A DNA stretch of 64,000 bases from Enoplosus armatus. Taxonomy: Eukaryota; Chordata; Actinopteri; Centrarchiformes; Enoplosidae. Below the pieces are notes generated by a model. That model was not told the origin of the DNA, did no database searches, and saw only the letters and a program-made list of their open reading frames with translations. The DNA lies in assembly GCF_043641665.1 (NCBI RefSeq), contig NC_092190.1, forward strand, positions 25,312,010 to 25,376,009, in the 5' to 3' direction. Shown here piece by piece: positions 19,681-31,229 of the stretch; the stretch's first letter is position 1, and each line of letters starts with the position of its first letter. The translations under genes and the position numbers were made by a program.

Positions 19681-20064
19681 TTAATTAAGGGGCACAGATT
19701 AGTAATTGAGTAACATTGCTTTTCTATTTCTCAGTTTGACTAGAGAGTTGTAATAGAGGTTAATATAAATTAGAAATAAGGTTTGGTTTTCTGTTGGTCC
19801 TCCATTTCATGTATAGCTTATGGAATTTCTCAAAAATGAAACAGTTGGATTAAAAAACAAACATTTTTGTCCATTGAGTTATTTTCAAAATTAATTAAAA
19901 TATCACTACCATAAAGCATGACTAATTGACCTATTTGTCTTGATAGAGCGTTTTGCATATCAATCCATAATATTCTGGAAAAGTAGGTGAGAAATTGTTT
20001 CGTTGTTGAGTCCACAGAAATTACAAGAACCCTTTCCAGAACGTGCTTTACACGATATATTCTA

Positions 20065-20181
20065 ATTCAATTCAAATTTATTTATATAGCGCCAAATCAC
20101 AACAAAAGTTATCTCATGACACTTTACAAATAGAGCAGGTCTATACTGACTCTTAATATTATTACAGAGACCCAACAGTTC
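20065..20181 (-). mobile_element. L2-like LINE 3' tail fragment
   Basis: Reverse complement of the 3' end of the family at 23640-26580: TTGAATTGAAT tail, GGCGCTATATAAATAAATTT, then GAGATAACTTTTGTTGTGA and the GGGTCTCTGTAATAA segment. It is embedded in the L1-like LINE. Confidence 0.85.
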
Positions 20182-20856
20182 TATGTAAAAGTTTATATGA
20201 CACCGCTTTCATTTTATTGTTAGTACAATATTTGTCTGATATTCTCCATGCCCTTTTCCAATTCAAGTCACCATAAATAGAAGACCAGAACATTTGCATC
20301 AGAGGAATATTATTCTCTGCAAGGGTATTCCAGATCCGTTTTATTTAGGACATCTAACTCACCAATGAACATATTCCTTCTCCAATCCAATGAGTTTCAT
20401 CATCATGAGAGTTTTTCAGAACATTTTGGAAAAGCATCAAACACCAAAATATTCTTTCGGGGCAACACTTGAACACTTTTTCATGAATTCAGTAATAAAG
20501 ACAATAATAACACATCTTCATTCAAAGGTTGCCGAACTTGAATGATAAATGAACCATTTCTGGATAAACAGAGTTTTGTGCTTAAACGGAATATCTTTGT
20601 TGTACCATATGTAATATCTGTGTGGAGAGAAGTTGTGTTTATAGGCCAAGGTCCATGCTAATAGTTCCCGTTTGTGAGCTAGTTTAATAGCTAATTTGTC
20701 TACAGAATAGTTACATTTAAGAAGATATTCCATGTCACCAACATTACTAAATACATGTATGGAAAAGGTGTTCCATATGCTGTTTTTGTTGTTTAAAAGC
20801 TATTGTTAAGTGTTTCATAAGACTTCCATTATCTTTGCTATTAAACAGAATCTTAT

Positions 20857-21311
20857 TGTAACGACTGGGACACAGAGGAAAGGACCTAAAAGCATGACTC
20901 AGACAGGTAAAAAGTAAAAACTCAGTCTTTACTTGGCAAACAGGCAGGATTTGGTACACGGTAGAGCAGTCAAACAAAGCAGATAATCCAGGAGGGTGTA
21001 GGCAAAAGACGAGGTCAAAATCCAAAACAGGTGATCACAAACCAGGTGGACAGTAGACATAGAACTCAAGGGAATCGCTGGAACACTTGCACAAAGGACA
21101 AAGACGAACTGGCACAGAGGGAGGGGAGAACACAGGTTAAATACACACAGGTGAGAGACTAATGAGGACCAGGTGAAACTAATCAGGGCGGGGCAGGTAA
21201 TCATGAAGGCGGGAAACACACAAGGGCAGGGAGTGAAAACAAAACAGTAAATGTGCAACACAAAACACAGAACAAGACAAAACACACTAACGAACAGGAC
21301 GAGACATTACA
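20857..21311 (-). mobile_element. Solo LTR with 5-bp target duplication
   Basis: 455 bases, on the minus strand starting TGTAATGTCTCGTCC and ending CAGTCGTTACA, thus TG...CA. It is flanked on both sides by CTTAT (20852-20856, 21312-21316). Inside on the minus strand are GTATTTAACC (TATA-like) and, 3', AAGTAAAGACTGAG (polyadenylation-like). Five-base duplications and this layout fit a Gypsy-type LTR left after recombination between the two LTRs. No internal gag-pol is present. Confidence 0.8.
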
Positions 21312-21650
21312 CTTATCAAAGCTCTTTTTAAGTCATGAGGTTTAGTCCTCCAGATGAAATTCAATAATTGTGAATTAAGTACTTTATATATTTCAGTTAG
21401 TATTTATCTTTTAATAATTGTGCCAAAATATAATTTTGTACATATTTTTTCATCTTTACAAAGTGTAATCCCCAAATATGAGATAGTATCTTTCACCTCT
21501 GTGTCATGTATATGAGACATATTACAAACTTTAAGTGGGAAAAGGACAGACATCTTGGCATTCATCTTCAAACCAGCAATTGACAATTATTTAGTTCTCT
21601 CCCCAAAACTGAAATCAGCTGGTTGATCCTCATTTCAAAATTTCAAAATA

Positions 21651-23420
21651 GGGCAGTATTGTATTATTTATTATTAGTAGTAGTACAAGTATTTATAAGA
21701 AAAAAATGAAACTGTGAAGCTTTTCACAAAAAGAAATTGTCCACAAGCAAAATAATCCATCTTCCTTCATCATCAACCTCATGATTTAGAATGTGACCTT
21801 TGAAATGACCTAGAAGTACAGCGACCCCTGCTGACATCCTCTAAACCAGGTGCTTGTTGAAGACCAAAAGTAAATGACGTCATTACCTATTGGAACACTT
21901 GGGAAGTTGTCGGATCCAGGATGTGTTTAATTTACAACTACTACTTAATTTACTTAACTTAGTTTGTAGCACAGAGACTGAAAGCAGGGGGTAACATTAT
22001 GTGGCTGTTAAATTAGAACTCCACTGTCAATGAAACCAGCTGAGAACTACAGGATGGACTGATGGATTGAAGGACTGAAGGACTGAAGGATTGACATATA
22101 TTATATACAGACTCTGTACATTTTTGAAGAGAAACAATGACAAGGAGTGTCACATGAGTCTGACCTCGATTCGATCACTGATGGCTGTCCCACTTACAGA
22201 TCAATTCTGACCCCCATCATATATAATCCCTCTTCTATAATCCACAGTAATCTGTAGTAATGTTGTGTGTCATCTGTCCAACGGCTTCTTTATATTTTTG
22301 TCTGGTGGAGTTCACCTGCATACTATCTTTATACTGAAGCATACTGAGTTTCTTCTGAGGGCAGGAAGTCCCAATGTTACACAACCATACACGAGAGCAT
22401 TAAATATGAACACAATAAAGTTAAATAATGAATTCTTTAAAATCAGTAAAGTATCTGTTACTGATCATGAAAGAGCTGCTAATATGTTTTGTCAATCTGT
22501 TTTACAACTCTAAACTGTAAATAAAAGTGAAATGTGTCTGCTGAAGACACCACAGAGATGAGACAGAGACACATCCAGAGGACACGAGAGACAGTTTAAG
22601 AGTTAAGATCTTAATTACACATGACTAAATGAACCTTTGGTGTTGCTCTTAATCCGTAGAAAGCTGAATCTCTGTTCCTCCTTCTTCACTTCCATCAAGG
22701 CCCCTGCAGTCAATGAAAGCGAATCAAATGAAGAGCTGCACTACTAAAGATGGTGGCGTCTCGACTGAAGATAATAACAACAACATGAGGGACGTCAGGC
22801 AGTTGAGCCCCAGCAGATGTTTATGTTTATCATGTATAATAATGATCTTTAACAGTGACTGAGCCTTTATTGTTTATAAATATTGTAACAGGTTGAAACA
22901 TAATGGTGAATGAGAATGGAAACTCAAGGGCATGTTGAGCACACAATGAAGTTAGAACTAGCTGATGAAGGGAGTCACGTGGGACCGCTGAACAAGATGG
23001 ACGTTTAACAGCGCTCTTCCGCTCTAAGCCTCGAATGTATCAGTAATTATGCTTCAATCGACTCTGCAATATTGTCAAAGTGTCACCAATATATACTGCG
23101 AGTGAATGCATATTAGTTACAACCACCAAGTACTAACTCGAAGACAAGAGCTGCTAAGCAGGGCGCGAGCTATGCAAGCTTGGCAAGTTGGGCTTCCAGG
23201 CCTATCGAAAAGGAGCATTGGAGTTTTGAACTGCAGTGGGGCAATAACGTCAGTGTTAAGGCATGTGTGTATGCATGGAACGTGCGGGATAGCCCAGATA
23301 TGATCATGTTTGTTGTGATATCAGTGGTTGTGAGTATGGCTTATAGGGGAGGGGGGGTTCTGAAGGGGTTGTTGTGCCTCATGGACCATGTGTGGGTGGG
23401 GATATCCTTTTGAAAAAGGG
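21651..23420. other. Intergenic, nothing firmly recognised
   Basis: A short GGATTGA/GGACTGA tandem lies at about 22050-22095. The frames at 22265-22513 and 23106-23413 are open but show no known motif; the latter may be a decayed 5' region of the L1-like LINE that follows. Confidence 0.4.
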
Positions 23421-23429
23421 AATGGGGTT

Positions 23430-23639
23430 TATTTTTTGGTGTTCTTATTGTTCGTTATGATTTGTTCAGAACAGTAAAAAGAATGGGGTGGCAATATTAG
23501 TGCTCAAGATTTAGTTGTACATAATGAAAAAAAGGATGATGAGGGCAGGATGATATGTATTCAGGCCACAACTGATGGAGTAAAAGTTAATATACGTAAT
23601 GTATATGCTCCAAACAAACATATTGTCTTGTTAACCATA
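23430..23639 (+). mobile_element. L1-like LINE, endonuclease fragment (left part)
   Basis: With one frameshift the text reads [56 protein letters not shown] is the endonuclease beta-strand motif of L1-type ORF2. The element resumes at 26581 after LINE copy D. Confidence 0.6.
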
Positions 23640-26228
23640 TGAATAAAATTACTATGGTTAACGAGACGATGGGTAGTCGACGAGACAATTCAATGCCATG
23701 TCTCAATACAACTGAGGACTCCTATGCTAACCTTCGTCCCTCTCAAATGGACAATCTTGTTGACAGTGCTGCAGGCTCAATGCGATTGACACTTGACTCT
23801 ATTGCCCCTCTTAAAAAGAAGATAATAAAACAAAGAAAGTCAGCTCCATGGTATAACACCCAAACCCGTAAATTAAAGCAATCAGTGCAGAAACTTGAAA
23901 GGAAATGGCGCTCCACCAAACTGGAGGAATCACGTTTAATTTGGCAAGATAGTCTTAGAACTTATAGGAAGGCCCTCTGCAAAGCCAGAGCAGCCTATTA
24001 CTCATTAATAGAAGAGAACAAGAACAACCCCAGGTTTCTCTTCAGCACTGTAGCCAGCCTGACAGAGAGTCACAGTTCTATGGAGCCATGTATTCCTATA
24101 ACCCTCAGCAGTAATGATTTCATGAGCTTCTTTAATGATAAAATTCTAACTATTAGAGACAGAATTGATCACCTCCTGTCTTCAGGTAGTACCTTACCTT
24201 CAAACTCAGGAATCTCAGAAACCGCTGTAAAACCTGATATATATTTAGATTGCTTTTCTCCCATTGACCTTCACCAAATTACTAAAACCATCTCTTCATT
24301 TAAGCCATCGACTTGTCTCTTAGACCCCATCCCAACCTGGCTACTTAAAGAGGTTTTACCTTTAGTCAGCACGTCTTTACTAGACATGATCAATCTGTCT
24401 TTATTAACAGGCTACGTACAACAGTCCTTTAAAGTAGCTGTAATTAAACCTCTTTTTAAAAAGCCCACTCTTGATCCAGAGGTTTTAGCCAACTATAGAC
24501 CTATATCTCACCTTCCCTTTCTCTCCAAGATTCTTGAGAAAGCAGTCGCCAACCAGCTGTGTGATTTTCTACATGACAATAAGTTTCTTGAGGACTTTCA
24601 GTCAAGTTTCAGAGCTCATCATAGCACAGAGACAGCACTGGTGAAAGTTACAAATTACCTTCTAACTGCTTCAGACAAGGGACTTGTCTCTATACTTGTT
24701 TTGTTAGATCTTAGTGCTGCATTCGACACCATTGACCATCATATCCTATTACAGAGACTGGAACATTTAATTGGCATCAAAGGAACCGCACTTAGCTGGT
24801 TTAAGTCGTATTTATCAGATCGATCTCAGTTTGTACATGTTAACGATGAATCCTCCATGTACGCCAAAGTCAGTCATGGAGTTCCACAAAGGTTCTGTGC
24901 TTGGACCAATACTATTCACCTTATATATGCTTCCTTTAGGAGATATTATTAGAAAACACTCCATACATTTTCATTGCTATGCGGATGATACCCAGTTATA
25001 TTTATCGATCAAGCCAGAAGAACCTCATCGGTTAGCCAAGCTCCAAGCATGCCTTGAGGATATAAAGACCTGGATGACCTGTAATTATAGACAGAAGAGA
25101 GACAAGAAGTTATTGTTCTTGGCCCTGAACACCTCAGAAACACAGTATCTAAGGGTATTGTTACTCTAGATGGCACTGCCCTGGCATCCAGCGCCACCGT
25201 GAGGAATCTCTGAGTTGTCTTTGATCAGGACATGTCCTTTATCTCCCATGTAAAACAAACTTCAAGGACTGCCTTCTTTCACCTCCGTAACATTGCAAAA
25301 ATCAGGAAGATCCTGTCTCAAACAGATGCAGAAAAATTAGTCCATGCATTTGTCACATCTAGGCTGGATTATTGCAATTCCTTATTATCAGGCTGTCCCA
25401 ATAAGTCCCTGAGAACTCTCCAGCTGATCCAGAATGCTGCGGCACGTGTACTGACAGGAACCAGGAAAAGAGATCATATTTCTCCTGTGTTAGCTTCGCT
25501 GCACTGGCTCCCTGTAAAATCCAGAGTAGAGTTTAAAATCCTTCTCCTGACCTACAAAGCTCTCACTGGTCAGGCACTATCATATCTTAAAGAGCTCATA
25601 GTACCCTATTACCCCACTAGAGCACTGTGATCCCAGAATGCAGGGTTGCTTGTGGTTCCTAGAGTCTCAAAAAGCAGAACAGGAGCCAGAGCCTTCAGCT
25701 ATCAAGCTCCTCTCCTGTGGAATCGGCTCCCAGTTTGGGTCAGGGAGGCAGACACACTCTCTACTTTTAAGAGTAGGCTTAAAACTTTTTGATAACGCTT
25801 ATAGTTAGGGCTGGCTCAGGCCTGCCTGGACCAGCCCCCTAGTTATGTTGCTATAGGCCTAGACTGCTGGGGGACTTCCCATGATGCACTGAGCTTTCCT
25901 CCTCTCCCTCTTCATCTTTGCACATTCATCACAGTCCAATGCATGTTACTAACTTTATATTTTCCCCGGAGTTTCTTTGTCCTTTCTTGTCTCACAGGTT
26001 GCTGTTGATCGTGGTCCTGGTATGCCTGGGCGCTGATGCCATGGACCTGCCTGACTCTCATCACTACAGTTATTATGTTTAGTCGTAGTTCTGTTACTAT
26101 TAAAGCTGTTATTGCTATTATTAATCTCAGCTACTATTATAGCTGTAACTACTATTATCAGTCATATTTCCAGTATTATTATAATTATAGCTGCTATTTC
26201 TACTGCTAGTGCTGCCATACATCTCTGC

Positions 26229-26261
<33 letters not shown>

Positions 26262-26580
26262 AGTGTCTCTACGTCTATCTCTCTCTCTGTGTCTCTTTCT
26301 GTCTGTCTCTCCCCCTCTCTCTTTCTCCCCCTCTCTCTTTCTCTCTCAAACCCAACCGGTCAAAGCAGATGACCACCCACCTAGAGTCTGGTTCTGCTCG
26401 AGGTTTCTGCCTCTTAAAAGGAAGCCACTGTCGCCAAAGTGCTTGCTCATGGTGGGAACTGTTGGGTCTCTGTAATAACATTATAAAGAGTCGGTCTAGA
26501 CCTGCTCTATTTTGTAAAGTGTCATGAGATGACTTTTGTTGTGATTTGGCGCTATATAAATAAAATTGAATTGAATTGAA
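23640..26580 (+). mobile_element. L2-like LINE, nearly complete 3' two-thirds (copy D)
   Basis: An open frame of 437 codons starts at 23639: [20 protein letters not shown] (linker), [20 protein letters not shown] (RT), [14 protein letters not shown] and [19 protein letters not shown]. It breaks at about 24895, where one base lost after SHGVPQ shifts the frame. The reading continues as [33 protein letters not shown] (catalytic YADD), then SRLDYCNSLLSGCPNKSL and SPVLASLHWLPVKSRVEFKI. The 3' UTR has CTGT/CT repeats (26219-26345) and ends GGCGCTATATAAATAAAATT plus GAATT repeats. The 5' endonuclease part is missing, so it is 5'-truncated and inactive. Confidence 0.9.
26219..26345. repeat. (CTGT)n/(CT)n simple repeat in LINE 3' UTR
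   Basis: CTGT units followed by CTCTCT and CCCCCTCTCT runs inside LINE copy D. Confidence 0.9.
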
Positions 26581-29095
26581 TGTTGATTGCTGCAGATTTT
26601 AACAAGGCGCAGGATGCCCAACTAGACTGAACAAAGTATCATAAAGTGGTGCCAAGGGATAGCTTAGGTATACAGCTGATGATGAAAGACCTTGGTCTTG
26701 TAGACATATAGAGGTTTTTCAATCCATGAGAAAAATAGTATACATTCTTTTCACATATACAAAAATCATACTCAAGGATAGACTATTTCCTGGTCTCTAG
26801 GGAAATGATTGAGGAAGTAGCTGACTGTAAGATTGGGGTAACAGCTCTGTCTCATCGTGCTCCAGTAGAGTTAGGCATAGTGATTAAGTCGAGTGGAACT
26901 AGGGTAAATAGGTGGAGACGCATCACTGCTTCAGGACCCCACATGTAAGACAGCTCTGTAAACCTACCTTAAGGAGTTTTTTGATCATAATATTGGCTCA
27001 ACAGAGAGACTGGGGACGGTATGGGAAGCTTCAAAAGCATAAGTAAGGGGCAGGATAATCTCATACACTAGTTCTCTGAAAACACTGACCAACACGAGAA
27101 TTAAAGAGCTTGAATCTCAGATTGAGAATTTGGAAAACGAGTTGTAACAACATTACAGTGACAATCGATTAAAAGAAATTTGTGACTTTAAATATCAGCT
27201 AAATTAGATATACAATAAGAGGGCAGAATATGCCCTCTTTTGGTTAAAAACAAGCTTCTTTGAAAGTGGAGAGAAATCCAGAAAACTGCTTGCAAGACAA
27301 CTGAAACGGAAAGATGCCAGCTGCTTAATTCCAGCGGTTAATGATGATAGGGTGTAAATTCTGACAGACAATGTGGAAATCAACAAGGTCTTCAAAAGTT
27401 TTTATGAGAATAAATCAGAGGCACCCATAGATGAAGGCAAATTTAAAAAACGTCTTTTCAAAAATACATCTTCCTACGGTGTCCCCAGCTCAGGTGGAGA
27501 TGTTGGAGGCGCCTGTAGATGAGTCTGAAGTTAGGGAGGCTATAGTGTCAATGAAGTCTGGCAAATCACCAGGCTTAGATGCTTTCCGGCCGAGTATTAT
27601 AGGAGGAACACTGACATTGTAGCACCTATTCTGACCAACATCTATACAGAAGCGCTGGCAGAGGGATAGCTGCCACCAACATAATGATGCAGTAATCATG
27701 GCACTGAAAGACAAGAACCCCTATGAGCCAAGTAGCATTCGGCCAATTAGTTTTTGACTCAGGTTTTGACTAAGGTATTAGCAGTGAGAATGGAGAAAGT
27801 CCTACCACAAGTTATTTATGATGACCAGGTTGGTTTTATTAAAGGTAGATCATCAGCTGAAAGCTTGAGATGCTGACTCCACGTGGTTAAATTGTAAGGA
27901 AGATGTTCCAGTTGCTGCTTTCTTGCTTGATGCTATGAAAGCTTTTGATAGGGTGGAATGGGGATATCTGATGTATACTGATGCAGGATTTTGGCTTTGG
28001 GGCAGGATTCATTAAATGGGTTCAGGTGCTCCATTCAGCACTGCGGGCAGCAGTACTTACGAATGGCATTACATCCACCTTCTTCAATCTGAGACGTGGA
28101 ACTAGGCAGGGTGATCCTCTGTCCCTGTTGCTTTTTACTGTGTTTGTGGAACCACAGGCAGTGTCAAGAAGGACACAAGAATTAAGGGGGTGTTGGTGGG
28201 TGGGAGCATAAATTGTTTTTATATGCAGATGACATTTTGTTGTTATTATCAAACCCAGCTTCCTCTAGTCCCGCTGTCATGGGCATTGTTGAGAGTTTTT
28301 CTGAGATCTCAGAATACAAAATCAATTGGCAAAAATCTGAGGTAATGCCAGTCTCCCTGGGTTGCTCCCCTGCTGACACTGGAGTATTTCCATTTAAGTG
28401 GCTACCATCAGGGATGAAATATATAAAATTGTATAATGTATAGAATTGACTACAGACTTTCAGGAGATGTTCAAATTAATATAAGCCCAGTGTTCCAAGA
28501 CTAGCTTTGCTAAGTGGAAAATATTGAATTTATCTCTGTGGGGGAAAATACATACAGTTAAAATGATGGCATCTTCCAAGATTAATTATGTCTATGATGC
28601 TTCTTTTAAGTTTTCCTGTATCAGTGCTTAAGCAGTATAAAGAAGTAGATGGAGATTACCTGTGGAATGGGAAGAAACCCCAAATTAGTTTGTTGAAGCT
28701 GTTTACCACTAGAGGGAGGGGAGGACTGGCATTTCCAAATATAGAACTATATAATGTTGCCTTTGAAATTTTTTAAATATACAAACACTGGTCAGGGAGT
28801 GGTTCACATCTGAGCTGGATGGAGATAGAGAAGTCGCTTACCTCCCCTTTTGTATTTATAGATGCTCTTTCTCAAAAACCTTCTAAAGTCCCCTCTTGAA
28901 GGGGATATTAATCCATTACTTCAGCATTTGCCAGAGGTTTGGAACAAAGTCCATGAAATGTTTGGCCTGTCTCAATATAAACAAGGTTACTCATCTATAG
29001 GGGAAAATCCTGCAATTAAGAAATGGCAGAAAACAGTATGTTGGAGGGCATGGCACGCTAAGGGTTTAGCCACAATTGCTGATCTATTTGTTCGA
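26581..29095 (+). mobile_element. L1-like LINE, endonuclease end to C-terminus (right part)
   Basis: Continues the element at 23430. In order: LLIAADFNKAQD (endonuclease), ALSHRAPVEL (degraded SDH box), VREAIVSMKSGKSPGLDAF (RT start), FLLDAMKAFDRVEWGYL, LRRGTRQGDPLSLLLF, FLYADDILLLLSN (catalytic YADD), INWQKSEVMPVSLG, DYLWNGKKPQISLLKL and KKWQKTVCWRAWHAKGLATI. Many stops and frameshifts show long decay. Confidence 0.8.
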
Positions 29096-29369
29096 TTTAT
29101 TGTACTGTTTTACTCTTCAATACATCTACAATATACCAGACTCTACCTACCTAGTAGTATGTTTATTACAGATCATGTGGCAGGGGACCCACACAGCAAT
29201 GTCACAGTGTCTGATGTACATACTATAATGTATATAGATACATCAGATAACATTTTCTCTGTTAATTAGTCACCATGGTAACCATCTGCAATTTTAAACC
29301 AAAAACCCACAACATGACCCTCTCATGATTTAGGAAGTGACTTAATTTAGGATCCTAGTGGCCTGAGGG

Positions 29370-29640
29370 AGCTCTTCCTTAGCCTGTCAGTGCTGGCCTG
29401 GTGTATCCGGTACCTTCTTCCCGGCTGTTATCCGGGTGGTTGGGATCCTTTATGATCCAAGCCTTATTCTTGCAGCTCCTGGTGTGAACATCCTTTAGGC
29501 AGGTAGAGCACCACCTGTTGTACGTTCAGCTGAACGACCCACTCTCTGCAGGGCCTGTTGGTCCTGTTCAGTGCTGTTTCCATACCCGGCAGTGATGTTC
29601 CCCGTCAGGATGCTCTGGATTTAGCTTTGTGACTGAAGCA
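29370..29640 (-). mobile_element. LINE ORF2 C-terminal fragment
   Basis: The minus strand reads ESILTGNITAGYGNSTEQDQ then QALQRV, and after shifts VFTRSCKNKAW and IIKDPNHPDNS. This is the C-terminal region of a fish LINE (family consensus ..SILTG.ITTWYGN...ALQRVV). Non-functional. Confidence 0.7.
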
Positions 29641-30069
29641 TCTACAACCTAAAAAACTCCCCCCAAAAATCTGAGTCAGCTTGGACAGAGAGACGGACAA
29701 GGAAGTAAGAAAATCTGACAGATGAAATGTGTATTTAAGAATAGATCGTGGGGCAGGAAGTAAAATCAACCAGAATAAAAACCATCACTTAATTAAAAAG
29801 TTTAAACTCATATTTCCCCCCAGTTTTACAGTTATATCCAGCAAGTGTAGTACATAAGTATTTGTTTCAATATGTATCAGTCTGTTTCTGTCATTTCAGA
29901 GAGAGTTTTGAGTTTTTGTGAATCAAGGTAACCAAAGAGGTCAGAGCACTGATTATCCTGTCAGACTCGAGAGAAACCAAACCTTTAATATAACTCTGTA
30001 TAATTCTGTGAATGAACAGCAGACAGACTGATGGTCTCTTATATGACCATCAGTGGACCTGTTATGTTC

Positions 30070-30312
30070 ACTCGTGTGGCATGGTGGTGCAGTGGATAGC
30101 ACTGTCCCACGGAAGGAAGAACGGGTTGGAGCTTCGATCCCTGGCTCCCCCCCGTCCACATGTTGACGTGTTCTTGAGCAAGTCACTGAACCCCAAGTTG
30201 CTCCAGATGGAGGCCAGCACCTTGCGTGGCAGCTTGGTCGCCATTGGTGTGTGAATGTGTGAATGAGACCAAACTGTAAAATGCTTTGGGAACCATTAAG
30301 GTTGAAAAGATT
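30070..30312 (+). mobile_element. tRNA-like SINE
   Basis: TGGTGCAGTGGATAGCACTG acts as an A-box-like head and AGCTTCGATCCC as a B-box-like stretch. The conserved GAGCAAGTCACTGAACCCC and ATTGGTGTGTGAATGTGTGA body and the GCTTTGGGAACC tail are very common in teleosts. Related pieces lie at 38418-38513 and 50978-51112. Confidence 0.7.
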
Positions 30313-31136
30313 CCATTTACCATTTTCATGCTTCACTGTTGTTGACAGTGTAGTAGCTGCTTTTTATTGCCAATGTGTGAACAGAGTGTAACCGATACCA
30401 CTGTCATTAATAACAAGGTCTTTCTGGATACTCCATATAGACCCTTTAAGTTTGCTGTGTGTTGTAGTGTAAGATGTTGTTAATAACTATTAGATAAAAC
30501 TGTGACTGACTGTGTTTGGACTGCAGTTATAACAATCTCTCTGTACAACCTCAGGTAGAAAATTACCTGCTCTGACCACAGAACAGGACCTGAAACCGAC
30601 GATGGTCTGCTGTAATGAAATGTACTTTCTGTGTGTTTTTTAATATGAAAATGTTTGACAGAGAAGTTACTGGACATCTGGTCCCGCTGACTCGTACTGC
30701 TGCTCAGAAGCAGCTCTTCTCACAGTGGACCAAAGATTTGGAGGTGAAACATTAGCAGTGCAGTCGGCGGTATCTATGCGCCGTGTTCAGTAATGGAGAA
30801 TTAAAGCAGCTCTTATCTAACTGACCTCCTGAACACTCATTATTGTGCTGACGGTGTGCAGTGGAACATGCAGCCATTGTGTTTATGCAGGATGGAAATA
30901 CTTCAGCTGCTAGTCATTCCTCTGCTGCTCAGCTCATTAACTTTTAATCAAAGATCTAAATGTGACAGAGAGGTTGAGATTATCCTGCTGCTGCATCTGT
31001 TACAGCATGTCATCACTGTCAGACCACCGACCTTCAGCCCACATACATGAAGCTCTGCTGTCCCACAGAATCTCCACCAAAACCTGCCTCACTGCCACAC
31101 ACATCCATATATAACAAATCCAGGGCGTCATATGCA
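30313..31136. other. Intergenic, nothing recognised
   Basis: No open frame with family features. CA/TA repeats follow at 31137-31210. Confidence 0.4.
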
Positions 31137-31159
31137 TATATGTATACATATATATGTAT

Positions 31160-31191
<32 letters not shown>

Positions 31192-31210
31192 ACACATATA
31201 TGTATACAGT
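31137..31210. repeat. TA/CA simple repeat
   Basis: TATATGTATACA runs flank an (AC)n tract at 31159-31196, directly upstream of LINE copy F. Confidence 0.9.
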
Positions 31211-31229
31211 ATATATAAGACACATTCAT

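Larger units (their letters stand above)
19685..21650 (-). mobile_element. L1/Tx1-like LINE, 3' part of ORF2, interrupted twice
   Basis: Read on the minus strand from 21650: LKMNAKMSVLFPLK and DTISYLGITLCKDEK (post-YADD RT region), LNSQLLNFIWR, LAYKHNFSPHRYYIWYNKDI, then QFLTYFSRILWIDMQNALSR and a C-terminal segment to about 19690. This order matches fish L1-clade ORF2. The copy is frameshifted and stop-ridden. A solo LTR (20857-21311) and an L2 tail (20065-20181) are inserted in it; the LINE reading continues on both sides of each. Confidence 0.75.

Noticed and set aside
22265..22513. 82-codon plus-strand frame
   Set aside because: No recognisable domain or exon borders; left as intergenic.
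26219..26345. CRISPR-like regular repeats
   Set aside because: CTGT/CT simple repeats in a LINE 3' UTR with no spacers; a vertebrate genome.
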